42,489 bases of DNA from DATFXF01 sp035258565 (GTDB lineage: Bacteria > Acidobacteriota > Terriglobia > Acidiferrales > UBA7541), in contig DATFXF010000198.1 in assembly GCA_035258565.1 (NCBI GenBank), forward strand, positions 1-42,489. The letters run 5' to 3'. Positions 25,476 through 32,415 of the stretch are shown one piece after another. The notes under the pieces were generated by a model, which was not told the origin of the DNA, searched no databases, and saw only the letters and a program-made list of their open reading frames with translations. The translations under genes and the position numbers were made by a program. Within the stretch, counting starts at the first letter, position 1. Each line of letters starts with the position of its first letter.

Positions 25476-26369
25476 ATGAGCGTTGCACCGCATGCGGGCA
25501 ACGGCAAAGTGACCGTGCCCGACATCCTCAGTCGCAAGTCTCATCCCGCCCCACTTTCAACTCCCCCGCCGGCGAAGATCACCTGCCTAACCGCTTACGA
25601 CTACCCCACCGCGCGCCTGCTCGATGAGGTCGGGGTGGAGATTCTGCTGGTCGGCGATTCAGTCGGCATGGTCGTGCTCGGCTATGAGAACACCCTGCCG
25701 GTGACGCTTGAGGAGATGTTGCATCACACGCGCGCGGTGCGCCGCGGCGTGCGGCGCGCTCTGCTTGTGGCGGACATGCCCTACGGCAGTTACCACACGG
25801 AGATCCCGGAATCGCTGCGCAACGCGATGCGCTTGGTAAAGGAGGCCGGCGCGGAAGCGGTCAAGGTGGAAGGCGGCGAACGCCGCCTGGAGCTGATCTC
25901 GCGCCTGGTTGAAGCTGAGCTTCCGGTGATGGGCCACGTCGGGCTGACGCCGCAATCGCTCCACATGCTGGGCGGCTTCAGAGTGCAGGGCAAGACCGCT
26001 GAGGCTGCCGACCAGCTTCTGCGTGACGCGCATGCGGTCGAAGCCGCTGGGGCGTTTTCCATCGTGCTCGAGTCGGTGCCGCGGGAGCTGGCCGCGCGGA
26101 TCACGCGGGAACTCCGCATCCCGACCATCGGCATCGGCGCTGGTCCGGAGTGCGACGGCCAGGTGCTCGTGCTGCACGACCTGCTCGGCCTGGGCCTGGG
26201 CCACTTGCCCAAGTTTGCGAGGCGCTACGCCAATCTAGCCGACATCATCACGCGCGCGGCGAACGATTACTGCGAGGATGTCCGCCAGGGTCGCTTTCCG
26301 TCCGACGCCGAGTCCTATCATCTGCCGGGGGAAGTGCGCGAGCGAGTGGCCGCGCCTTCAAAGATCTAG
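25476..26369 (+). CDS. panB: 3-methyl-2-oxobutanoate hydroxymethyltransferase PanB
   Basis: First step of pantothenate synthesis: transfers a hydroxymethyl group from methylenetetrahydrofolate to alpha-ketoisovalerate. The 297 residues contain ITCLTAYDYPTARLLDE, the Mg-binding region LVGDSVGMVVLGYENTLPV, VKVEGG, GHVGLTPQS and PTIGIGAGPECDGQVLVLHD. The N-terminus has a roughly 30-residue extension before the barrel. ATG 25476 is preceded by CGGAGG. panC lies 1.1 kb downstream on the same strand, separated only by a DinB-like gene, so all three probably share a transcript. Confidence 0.96.
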   Translation: MSVAPHAGNGKVTVPDILSRKSHPAPLSTPPPAKITCLTAYDYPTARLLDEVGVEILLVGDSVGMVVLGYENTLPVTLEEMLHHTRAVRRGVRRALLVADMPYGSYHTEIPESLRNAMRLVKEAGAEAVKVEGGERRLELISRLVEAELPVMGHVGLTPQSLHMLGGFRVQGKTAEAADQLLRDAHAVEAAGAFSIVLESVPRELAARITRELRIPTIGIGAGPECDGQVLVLHDLLGLGLGHLPKFARRYANLADIITRAANDYCEDVRQGRFPSDAESYHLPGEVRERVAAPSKI

Positions 26370-26412
26370 CCCTGGCCCGCACGCGGCTCTTCGGAATCGG
26401 GAGGAAGCTCGG

Positions 26413-27435
26413 ATGAGCCCAGAACAGATTCGGCTCCTCTACGAGTACAACCGCTGGGCCACTCGCCGCGCGCTGGATGCCTGCACTTCGCTGACCGAGG
26501 AGCAGTTCACACGCGACCTGCACTCCAGCTTTCGCTCCGTGCGCGATACCCTCCTGCACATCATCGCTGGCGAATGCTTCTGGCTCGAGCGCTTCCGCGG
26601 GCGTTCTCCGAGCGCGCTTCCGCCCTTCGAACCGCTTCCCCATCCGGCAGCCGTATCGGAACACTGGGCCACCGTCGAGCGTGAGTTGCTCGAGTTCGCG
26701 ACCACGCGCTCGGCCGAAGACCTGGCGCGCGTCCTCGATTACCGCACCACCGAAGGCAACCCCAACGCTCAGCCGCTCTGGCAAATGATGCAGCATCTGG
26801 CGAACCACAGCACTTACCATCGCGGCCAGGTGACCCTCATGCTGCGGCAGTTGGGCTGTACGGCCGTGGCCACAGACTTGATCCTCTATTACCGCGAGCA
26901 CAACGGGAAAACGCAGGAAGCGGTCATGGATCCGGAGACGCTGCGCTTGCTCTATGACTACAACGCCTGGGCCAATCAGCGCGCGCTCCAGGCGTGCGCC
27001 GGGCTCACGGGCGAGCAGTTCACGCGGGATCTGGGCTCGAGCTTCCGTTCTGTCCGCGACACGCTGGCGCACGTTCTTGGCGCGGAGTGGATATGGTACG
27101 AGCGCTTTCAGGGCCGCTCGCCGACGGCCCTGCCCACAGCCATGGAGTTCCCAGACCTGGCCAGCCTCCGCGCCCGCTGGGCGGAACTCGAACGCGACCT
27201 CATTTCCTTCGTGGCTGGGCGGACGGTACCCCATCTAGCTCGGATCTTCGAAGTTCGCAGCCTTAAGGGCGCCCTTTACGCGAACCCGTTGTGGCAGATG
27301 TTACAACACGTGGTGAACCACGGCACCTACCACCGCGGCCAGGTGGCCGCGATGCTGCGGCAGTTGGGCACCAAGCCCGGCTACACCGATCTGATCTATT
27401 TCTACCGCGAGCGGGCCGGGCAGGCGCTCGATTGA
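26413..27435 (+). CDS. Tandem-duplicated DinB-like (DUF664-type) protein
   Basis: DinB-like four-helix bundles bind a metal through three histidines; known members include mycothiol- or bacillithiol-dependent transferases and many of unknown role. This 340-residue protein holds two full copies. Copy 1 starts PEQIRLLYEYNRWATRRALD with histidines in RDTLLHIIAGE and HSTYHRGQVTLMLRQLG. Copy 2 starts MDPETLRLLYDYNAWANQRAL with RDTLAHVLGAE and HGTYHRGQVAAMLRQLG. Copy 2 has its own ATG (about 26926), suggesting two tandem genes that fused. Both metal sites look intact. ATG 26413 has GGAGGA. Lying between panB and panC, it may work in the same process, but this is not shown. Confidence 0.9.
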   Translation: MSPEQIRLLYEYNRWATRRALDACTSLTEEQFTRDLHSSFRSVRDTLLHIIAGECFWLERFRGRSPSALPPFEPLPHPAAVSEHWATVERELLEFATTRSAEDLARVLDYRTTEGNPNAQPLWQMMQHLANHSTYHRGQVTLMLRQLGCTAVATDLILYYREHNGKTQEAVMDPETLRLLYDYNAWANQRALQACAGLTGEQFTRDLGSSFRSVRDTLAHVLGAEWIWYERFQGRSPTALPTAMEFPDLASLRARWAELERDLISFVAGRTVPHLARIFEVRSLKGALYANPLWQMLQHVVNHGTYHRGQVAAMLRQLGTKPGYTDLIYFYRERAGQALD

Positions 27436-27468
27436 GCCGTCGCGTTATCTCTCATTGCGAAGCTCCCG

Positions 27469-28350
27469 ATGGAACTCATCTACACGGTGGAGTGGATGCA
27501 ACAGGTGGCGCGCCAGGGGCTCGCCGAAGGGTCTCTCATCGGTCTTGTGCCCACGATGGGCGCTCTCCATGAAGGTCATCTCTCGCTCATACGGGCTGCA
27601 CAGAAGCAATGCCGGCCGGTCGTAGTCTCCCTGTTTGTGAATCCCAAACAGTTCGGCCCGCACGAGGACCTCGAGAAGTACCCGCGGCAAATGGATGCGG
27701 ATCGCACGCTGCTCGAGCGCCAGCAGGTTTCCTACCTGTTCGCCCCGACCGCGGCGGAGATGTATCCGGACGGCTTTCGCACCTACGTGAACGTCGAAGG
27801 CCTCGGTGAACGGCTCGAAGGCCGCTCGCGGGCGGGTCATTTCCGCGGTGTGAGCACCGTGGTCTTGAAGCTGTTCGAGATTGTCCGGCCACATTTCGCC
27901 TATTTCGGACGCAAGGACGCGCAGCAGGCTCGAGTGATCCGCCAGATGGTCCGCGACCTGAACCTGGACACCGAAGTGGTCGTTTGCCCCATCGTGCGCG
28001 AGGTCGATGGCCTGGCGATCTCCTCGCGGAACGCGTACCTCAAGGGCGAAGAGCGCCGCGCCGCGACGGTGCTCTATCGCGCGCTCGACGCGGTGCGGCA
28101 GGAAATCTCCCAAGGCGAGCGCGATGCTGTGCGCCTGGTGGCGCGGGTAGAAAAGATCATTGCCGCGGAGCCCCTGGCCTCGACCGACTACGCGGAGATT
28201 GTGGACGCCGATACCTTTGAACCGGTCCTGCACCTTCGTAGGTCATGCTTGGTGCTGCTGGCGGTTTTCGTCGGCTCGACGCGCCTGATTGACAACTTGC
28301 TGGTCGAAGAAGACGAGAGCGAGGAAGGCTCTCTCCGCATTTCGCTGTGA
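27469..28350 (+). CDS. panC: Pantothenate synthetase PanC
   Basis: ATP-dependent condensation of pantoate and beta-alanine. The 293 residues carry the nucleotidylyltransferase motifs LVPTMGALHEGHLSLIRAA (HIGH-type) and VVSLFVNPKQFGPHEDLEKY, then GLCERLEG-type ligand loop (here GLGERLEGRSRAGHFRGVST), YFGRKDAQQ and ISSRNAYL. The position after panB and the DinB-like gene supports a single operon. panD (aspartate decarboxylase) is not in the window. The ATG at 27469 has only a weak ribosome site (GAAG). Confidence 0.96.
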   Translation: MELIYTVEWMQQVARQGLAEGSLIGLVPTMGALHEGHLSLIRAAQKQCRPVVVSLFVNPKQFGPHEDLEKYPRQMDADRTLLERQQVSYLFAPTAAEMYPDGFRTYVNVEGLGERLEGRSRAGHFRGVSTVVLKLFEIVRPHFAYFGRKDAQQARVIRQMVRDLNLDTEVVVCPIVREVDGLAISSRNAYLKGEERRAATVLYRALDAVRQEISQGERDAVRLVARVEKIIAAEPLASTDYAEIVDADTFEPVLHLRRSCLVLLAVFVGSTRLIDNLLVEEDESEEGSLRISL

Positions 28351-28361
28351 GGCCTTCCTTT

Positions 28362-28390
28362 TTGCTGCCCCGCAGGCGTTCTGCTACACT
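28362..28390 (+). promoter_or_regulatory. Promoter for the glycine-zipper protein gene
   Basis: TTGCTG at 28362-28367 and TACACT at 28385-28390 are 17 bp apart. The -10 is extended (TGCTACACT). The start codon lies 38 bp downstream. Confidence 0.55.
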
Positions 28391-28427
28391 GTGCCCACCA
28401 GGATTCTCCGAACCAAGGGGGGATGTT

Positions 28428-29003
28428 ATGCGGAGACACTTGATCGCGTTTCTGATGGCAGCCCTCTCCGTCGGCCTCGCGGTGACGCTCTATGCCGCCG
28501 TGACCGTGCCGGCGGGCACGGCCATCATCATGTCGCTCGACCAATCGGTCAGCTCCAAGGACGCGCGGACGGGTCAGAAGGTCGACTGTAGCGTCGCACA
28601 GGACGTCACCGTCGGCGGGAAGACGGTGATCCCCAAGGGGTCGAAGGGCTCCTGCTCGGTAGCGAGTGTGCAAGCTTCGGGACGCTTGAAGACGCCGCCT
28701 AAGCTTTGGCTGAAGGTCGATTCGATCGATGTGAACGGCAAGAGCTATAAGGCCTCTACGCGCTGGTCGGGCCAGACGGGGCGGTCGCACAACAAACGCA
28801 ACATTATCGCCATCGGCGGCGGTTCGGCGCTGGGCGCCATCGTCGGCGGGATTGCGGGTGGCGGTAAGGGCGCGGCAATCGGAGCGGCGGCGGGCGCTGG
28901 CGCGGGCACAGCGGGTGCCGCGCTAACGGGGAAGAAGGACATCACCTTCCCCGCGGAAACCAAGCTCCGGTTCACGGTGAAGTCCGATCTGGTAATCGGG
29001 TAG
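28428..29003 (+). CDS. Exported protein with glycine-zipper segment
   Basis: A 191-residue protein with a signal peptide (MRRHLIAFLMAALSVGLAVT). A small beta-rich domain follows, with VPAGTAIIMSLDQSVSSKDA and GGKTVIPKGSKGSCSV, a pattern seen in envelope proteins that control conjugation-like or surface-exposed beta sandwiches. Then a glycine-zipper region (about 122-160: IAIGGGSALGAIVGGIAGGG) likely inserts in or oligomerises at a membrane, and a short C-terminal strand follows (ITFPAETKLRFTVKSDLVIG). The function is unknown. The strong GGGGGG site fixes ATG 28428. It has its own promoter. Confidence 0.78.
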   Translation: MRRHLIAFLMAALSVGLAVTLYAAVTVPAGTAIIMSLDQSVSSKDARTGQKVDCSVAQDVTVGGKTVIPKGSKGSCSVASVQASGRLKTPPKLWLKVDSIDVNGKSYKASTRWSGQTGRSHNKRNIIAIGGGSALGAIVGGIAGGGKGAAIGAAAGAGAGTAGAALTGKKDITFPAETKLRFTVKSDLVIG

Positions 29004-29209
29004 TTGGCGCCCTGGGTTGAGCCGGAGCCAACGCGGTCCCCGCCGGACGGGGCAGCCCAATTTCTGTCGGCCGGGACCCCCCGGCTTAAACCTTGTCGAG
29101 GATCGCCTTCCTTCGACCGGCCCGCCGGGGGGCGACTACTCGGACAGGCTGTCGAGCGGGGGCGCGCTAGGCGGGCGAGCAGGCCGCGGAGCTCCGAGCG
29201 CACCTAGAG

Positions 29210-29716
29210 CTACCGCGTGGAATCCGGGTTGCCTGCTGCGGCGCGGTGCCCGGTAGAGCCTTCAGCGAGGGCTTCGAGCACCTGCGCGGCGTGGCCTCTT
29301 GCGTTGATCTTGTCCCAAACCTTCTGAATCCTGCCCTCGCGGTCGATCAGATAAGTAGAGCGCACGATTCCCAGGAACGACTTTCCCAGAAAACTCTTCA
29401 TTCGCCGCGCGCCGTACGCTTCGATGACCTTGAAGTCTGGGTCACTGAGCAGGGGGAAATTGAGCTTAAGCTTGGCCTTGAACTCAGCTTGCGTCTCCAC
29501 CGAATCCGCGCTGCAGCCCAGGATCGCCGCGCCGGCTTTGTCGAATTTTGCTTTGGCGTCGCGAAACTCGGACGCTTCGGTGACTCAACCGGGGGTCAGC
29601 GCTTTGGGGAAAAAGTAGAGCACCACGCCCTTGCCGCGCAGGTCAGAGAGTGCGACTTCCTTTCCGTCATCGGCCCGAAGGCGGAACTCGGGCGCTGTGT
29701 CTCCTATTTTCAGCAT
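29210..29716 (-). CDS. PrxQ/Bcp-type peroxiredoxin selenoprotein (TGA = Sec44)
   Basis: Thiol peroxidase of the bacterioferritin-comigratory-protein family, 168 residues with Sec. ATG 29716 follows AGGTGA. The N-terminus MLKIGDTAPEFRLRADDG is typical. The active-site loop reads LYFFPKALTPG-U-VTEASEFRDAK, where the family has TPGCTXEAXXFRD. The TGA at 29585-29587 thus replaces the peroxidatic cysteine at residue 44 (E. coli Bcp Cys45). The frame continues through FPLLSDPDFKVIEAYGA and RSTYLIDREGRIQKVWDKI to a TGA stop at 29210-29212. The usual resolving cysteine five residues on is serine; a cysteine at 68 (LGCSADS) may substitute. A SECIS-like hairpin follows the internal TGA. An ORF call would start wrongly at 29500. 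Confidence 0.9.
29556..29575 (-). promoter_or_regulatory. SECIS-like stem-loop of the peroxiredoxin gene
   Basis: GCGTC-CGA pairs with TCG-GACGC, with one bulged C and the apical loop GTT; the loop G is 18 nt after the TGA. TCCGAGTT occurs at the same distance (+13 to +20) after the TGA of the AhpC-like gene. Confidence 0.7.
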
Positions 29717-29751
29717 GAGTCACCTATTTTCTGTGATGGTATGAAGCCAAG

Positions 29752-30147
29752 TTAATTATTCTCGCGCCGGTGCCAGTATTCGCGAAAGCGAAAAATTCGC
29801 TCGCCGCGGAGCTCGACGAGCATCACGCCGCGCAGCTCGACCTGCCGACCAGAGTCTCGGCGGGTGAAAGCGGCCTGCCATTCCACAACGTGTAGGCTCT
29901 CCCCGGAATAGACGGGCTGCCAGCGGAAGCGAATGTCGCGGTGGTTTCCGGTGGCCTGCTCCCAATAACGCTGGATGCTCTGGTGACCCACCAGGGGCTC
30001 GCTGAACGGGGTCTCCTGATAGGTCGCATCGGCGCTGAAAACATCGAGAATCAGCTCGGCGTCGCGCGTCTCCCACGCGCGCCGGTAGGTTTCCATGATG
30101 CGCGTGAGCGCTGACCCATGCTGAGGGCCTGGCTGTGTCAGGGACAT
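29752..30147 (-). CDS. SnoaL/NTF2-like protein
   Basis: A 131-residue cone-shaped alpha+beta barrel protein. Evidence: helix ALTRIMETYRRAWETRDAE, then LILDVFSADATYQETPFSEP, GHQSIQRYWEQATGN and the C-terminal strand pair ending RGERIFRFREYWHRREN. The family includes isomerases, hydrolases and many uncharacterised binding proteins, so no substrate is assigned. The gene lies between gatB (10 bp upstream) and the peroxiredoxin selenoprotein (35 bp downstream) on the same strand and is probably cotranscribed with both. Confidence 0.8.
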   Translation of the reverse strand: MSLTQPGPQHGSALTRIMETYRRAWETRDAELILDVFSADATYQETPFSEPLVGHQSIQRYWEQATGNHRDIRFRWQPVYSGESLHVVEWQAAFTRRDSGRQVELRGVMLVELRGERIFRFREYWHRRENN

Positions 30148-30157
30148 CGCCGGGCCC

Positions 30158-31654
30158 TTAGCTCAGAAGGCGCCGCAGGGTGTCGCTGACGAGTTGCGGA
30201 TTCGCCTTGCCCCGCGAGGCGCGCATCACCTGGCCAACAAAAAACTTAAATACGCCTTTGTTTCCGCCGCGGTACTTGGCCGCGTTTTCAGGATTCTGTT
30301 CGATGACCGTGCGGCACAGGCGCTCGATTTCTCGGGCGTCCCTGATTTGCCCGAGATCCTCTGCCGCTATCATTTCCCGCGCCGGTCGCCCGGTTTCGAA
30401 CATCTTGGTGAAGATCCCTTTGGCGCTGGCGGCGGTGATCTGGCCGCCTTCGAGCAACTGAAGCAACTCGGCCAGCGCTGCGGGCGCAACCGGGCTTTCC
30501 CTGGTCTCCTTTCCGGCGTCATGCAGTCGGCGGAGAAGCTCGGTCTGGACCCAGTTGGCAGCCGTCTTGGGCGGCGCACCGGCCTTCACGACGGCCTCGA
30601 AATAGTCGGCGAGCTCCGGCGTGTCAGTAAGCACCTCGGCGTCGTAGGCGGTGATTCCATATTCGCTCACGAACCGTGCGCGCTTCGCCTGAGGGAGTTC
30701 AGGCATCGAGCGCGCGATTTCGGCCGTCCACGACCCGCTCATGCGCACGGGCAGCAGGTCGGGCTCCGGAAAGTAGCGGTAGTCGTGGGCGAACTCCTTC
30801 GAGCGCATGGGGTCGGTGCGCCCTTCGGCGAGGTTCCACAAACGTGTCTCCTGTTCGATGCGCCCCCCGGACTCGAGCACGCTGATGTGGCGCTCGATTT
30901 CGTATTCGAGTGCGCGTTCGAGGTAACGGAAGGAGTTGAGGTTTTTCACCTCCGTTTTCGTGCCCAATTTCTCCGCGCCGCGGCGCCGTACGCTTACATT
31001 GGCGTCGCAACGAAGCGAGCCCTCCTCCATGTTGCAGTCACTTACGCCGGTGTATTGGAGCAGTTGTTTAAGTGTATTCAGGTACGTGTAGGCCTCCGCG
31101 GGTGAGCGCAGGTCGGGCTCGGAGACGATTTCAATCAACGGCACCCCGCAGCGGTTGTGATCAATGTAGCTTCTGCGGTCGGAGTCCGGGAAGCCCTCGT
31201 GCAACGCTTTGGCCGCATCTTCCTCGAGGTGCAGACGGGTGATGCCGATGCGCTTCCGCGCAACCTCGTTCCGCCGCGTGGGGAAGAGTTCGAGCCAGCC
31301 CGCGGTGGCCAGCGGCAATTCGTACATCGAAATCTGATAGCCCTTGGGGAGATCGGGGTAGAAATAGTTCTTGCGCGCGAAGGCCGAACGTTCGCACACC
31401 CTCGCGTGCAGGGCCAGAGCCGCGCGGATGGCCATCTCGAGTGCGAGACGGTTCAACACCGGCAGCGACCCCGGCAGGCCAAGACAGACCGGGCAGACGT
31501 TGGTATTGGGCGGGTCGCCGAAGCGCGTCGAGCACCCGCAGAAGACTTTCGTCTCCGTCTTCAGTTGCACGTGCACCTCGAGCCCGATGACCGGCTCGTA
31601 GCGCTCGAGTAGGTCAGGCGCGATGCGGCCTGCTTCTTGAAAAACTTTGCTCAT
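30158..31654 (-). CDS. gatB: Asp-tRNA(Asn)/Glu-tRNA(Gln) amidotransferase subunit B
   Basis: Kinase and transamidase subunit of GatCAB, which amidates misacylated Glu-tRNA(Gln) and/or Asp-tRNA(Asn). The 498 residues begin the core with YEPVIGLEVHVQLKTETKVF, followed by the zinc-cysteine region FCGCSTRFG ... CPVCLGLPG, the catalytic cradle RKNYFYPDLPKGYQIS, and IEIVSEPDLRSPAEA. A helical C-terminal GatB/YqeY tail follows (KGVFKFFVGQVMRASRGKAN). gatA and gatC are elsewhere. A perfect extended -10 lies only 12 bp upstream, so the transcript is nearly leaderless. Confidence 0.97.
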   Translation of the reverse strand: MSKVFQEAGRIAPDLLERYEPVIGLEVHVQLKTETKVFCGCSTRFGDPPNTNVCPVCLGLPGSLPVLNRLALEMAIRAALALHARVCERSAFARKNYFYPDLPKGYQISMYELPLATAGWLELFPTRRNEVARKRIGITRLHLEEDAAKALHEGFPDSDRRSYIDHNRCGVPLIEIVSEPDLRSPAEAYTYLNTLKQLLQYTGVSDCNMEEGSLRCDANVSVRRRGAEKLGTKTEVKNLNSFRYLERALEYEIERHISVLESGGRIEQETRLWNLAEGRTDPMRSKEFAHDYRYFPEPDLLPVRMSGSWTAEIARSMPELPQAKRARFVSEYGITAYDAEVLTDTPELADYFEAVVKAGAPPKTAANWVQTELLRRLHDAGKETRESPVAPAALAELLQLLEGGQITAASAKGIFTKMFETGRPAREMIAAEDLGQIRDAREIERLCRTVIEQNPENAAKYRGGNKGVFKFFVGQVMRASRGKANPQLVSDTLRRLLS

Positions 31655-31666
31655 CGGAAAAGCTGA

Positions 31667-31675
31667 ATTATAGCA
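31667..31675 (-). promoter_or_regulatory. Extended -10 promoter for gatB
   Basis: On the minus strand TGCTATAAT is a perfect extended -10. Transcription should begin near 31660, about six bases before the gatB ATG. Confidence 0.6.
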
Positions 31676-31713
31676 TCAGTCCTCCGCTGGCTTGGCGCAG
31701 CCTTAGGTCGGGT

Positions 31714-32400
31714 TCAGCGCGACATGCGCCAGAAGCGCGAGCGAAGTCCCAGTCGAGCAAAGAGGGCTTCCGCTTGCTGAGGTGGTTTCGGGTGCCAATC
31801 GCGCTCGAGCCGGTCGCTATACCAAGCCTGTGCTAGGCGAAGACCCTGCTCGAGAGAGAGGGTTGCGCCTCGGCGCAGCTTCCACAGTTTCGACCAGCGG
31901 GTCACATGCTCTTCCGACCGGAAGAGCAGCATTGTTCGTCAGGTGAAGACGATGTTGTCGTACCACCTCCGCGCGGGCACCGCAAAGTGGATGACGCCCT
32001 GAGCCCGGGCGAGTGCTCCGTTGTGGACTTGAAGCGCCATTGGCGAGTCGCAGCAACCGCATCCGGTGAGAATTCGTGCATTCTTGCGGAGCATGGCCGG
32101 GATTCCCAGGGCGTCCCAAATGCAACTCGCCCAATAGGAGCGCCTGGCAACCTCGACCGCAAACGCCGTGGGCACGGCCCAAAAAGGCGCCGCGCGCAGG
32201 ACTTCATCGCTCGTTTCCTCGAGGACCAGTGCGTGTGCTTGGGCCAGGCGGCGGTGCGCCCCTCGGATCTCCGGCACGCTTCGGCGCAGTTGTCTCGCGG
32301 TCTCGGCTGCCAGAGGGATGCGACCCGTTTGGATCGTTTGCCGGTAGATGTGCAGCCTGACCGTCCGGTCGAAACTGCTGAGGATGGCGTTTGCTTGCAT
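31714..32400 (-). CDS. MerB-like organometallic lyase selenoprotein (TGA = Sec154)
   Basis: Alkylmercury-lyase-fold protein of 228 residues if the TGA at 31939-31941 is selenocysteine. MerB cleaves carbon-mercury bonds using Cys96, Asp99 and Cys159. Here SYWASCIWDALGIPAML supplies C93 and D96. The WYDNIVFT-U-RTMLLFRSEEH segment puts Sec154 at the third position, with nearly the same spacing (61 versus 63 residues). An extra cysteine cluster, TGCGCCDSP, lies at 114-117. The frame continues LEQGLRLAQAWYSDRLERDW to FWRMSR. A very strong SECIS-like hairpin follows the TGA. The start codon is 15 nt after the TonB receptor stop, indicating one operon under the cobalamin riboswitch; no Shine-Dalgarno is obvious. 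Substrate may be an organomercurial or another organometallic such as alkylcobalamin. Confidence 0.87.
31907..31928 (-). promoter_or_regulatory. SECIS-like stem-loop of the MerB-like gene
   Basis: TGCTCTTCC and GGAAGAGCA pair perfectly around the loop GGTC (31916-31919), 20-23 nt after the TGA. The loop sequence equals the core GGUC of the E. coli fdhF SECIS loop and lies at nearly the same distance. It is the strongest hairpin of the three. Confidence 0.85.
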
Positions 32401-32415
32401 GTGATCAGCGGGGTT

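Noticed and set aside
29004..29209. Possible small gene between the glycine-zipper protein and the peroxiredoxin
   Set aside because: Open frames on both strands are proline/arginine-rich with no ribosome site or recognisable motif; it looks like ordinary GC-rich spacer.
31690..31716. A second selenocysteine at the terminal TGA of the MerB-like gene
   Set aside because: The family ends at this point, the next codons show no conserved sequence, and no suitable hairpin follows.
8246..32400. General reassignment of TGA to Trp or Gly
   Set aside because: Several complete genes in the window end properly in TGA (mqnA, RNase H, btuB, btuC), and the internal TGAs fall only at catalytic cysteine positions.
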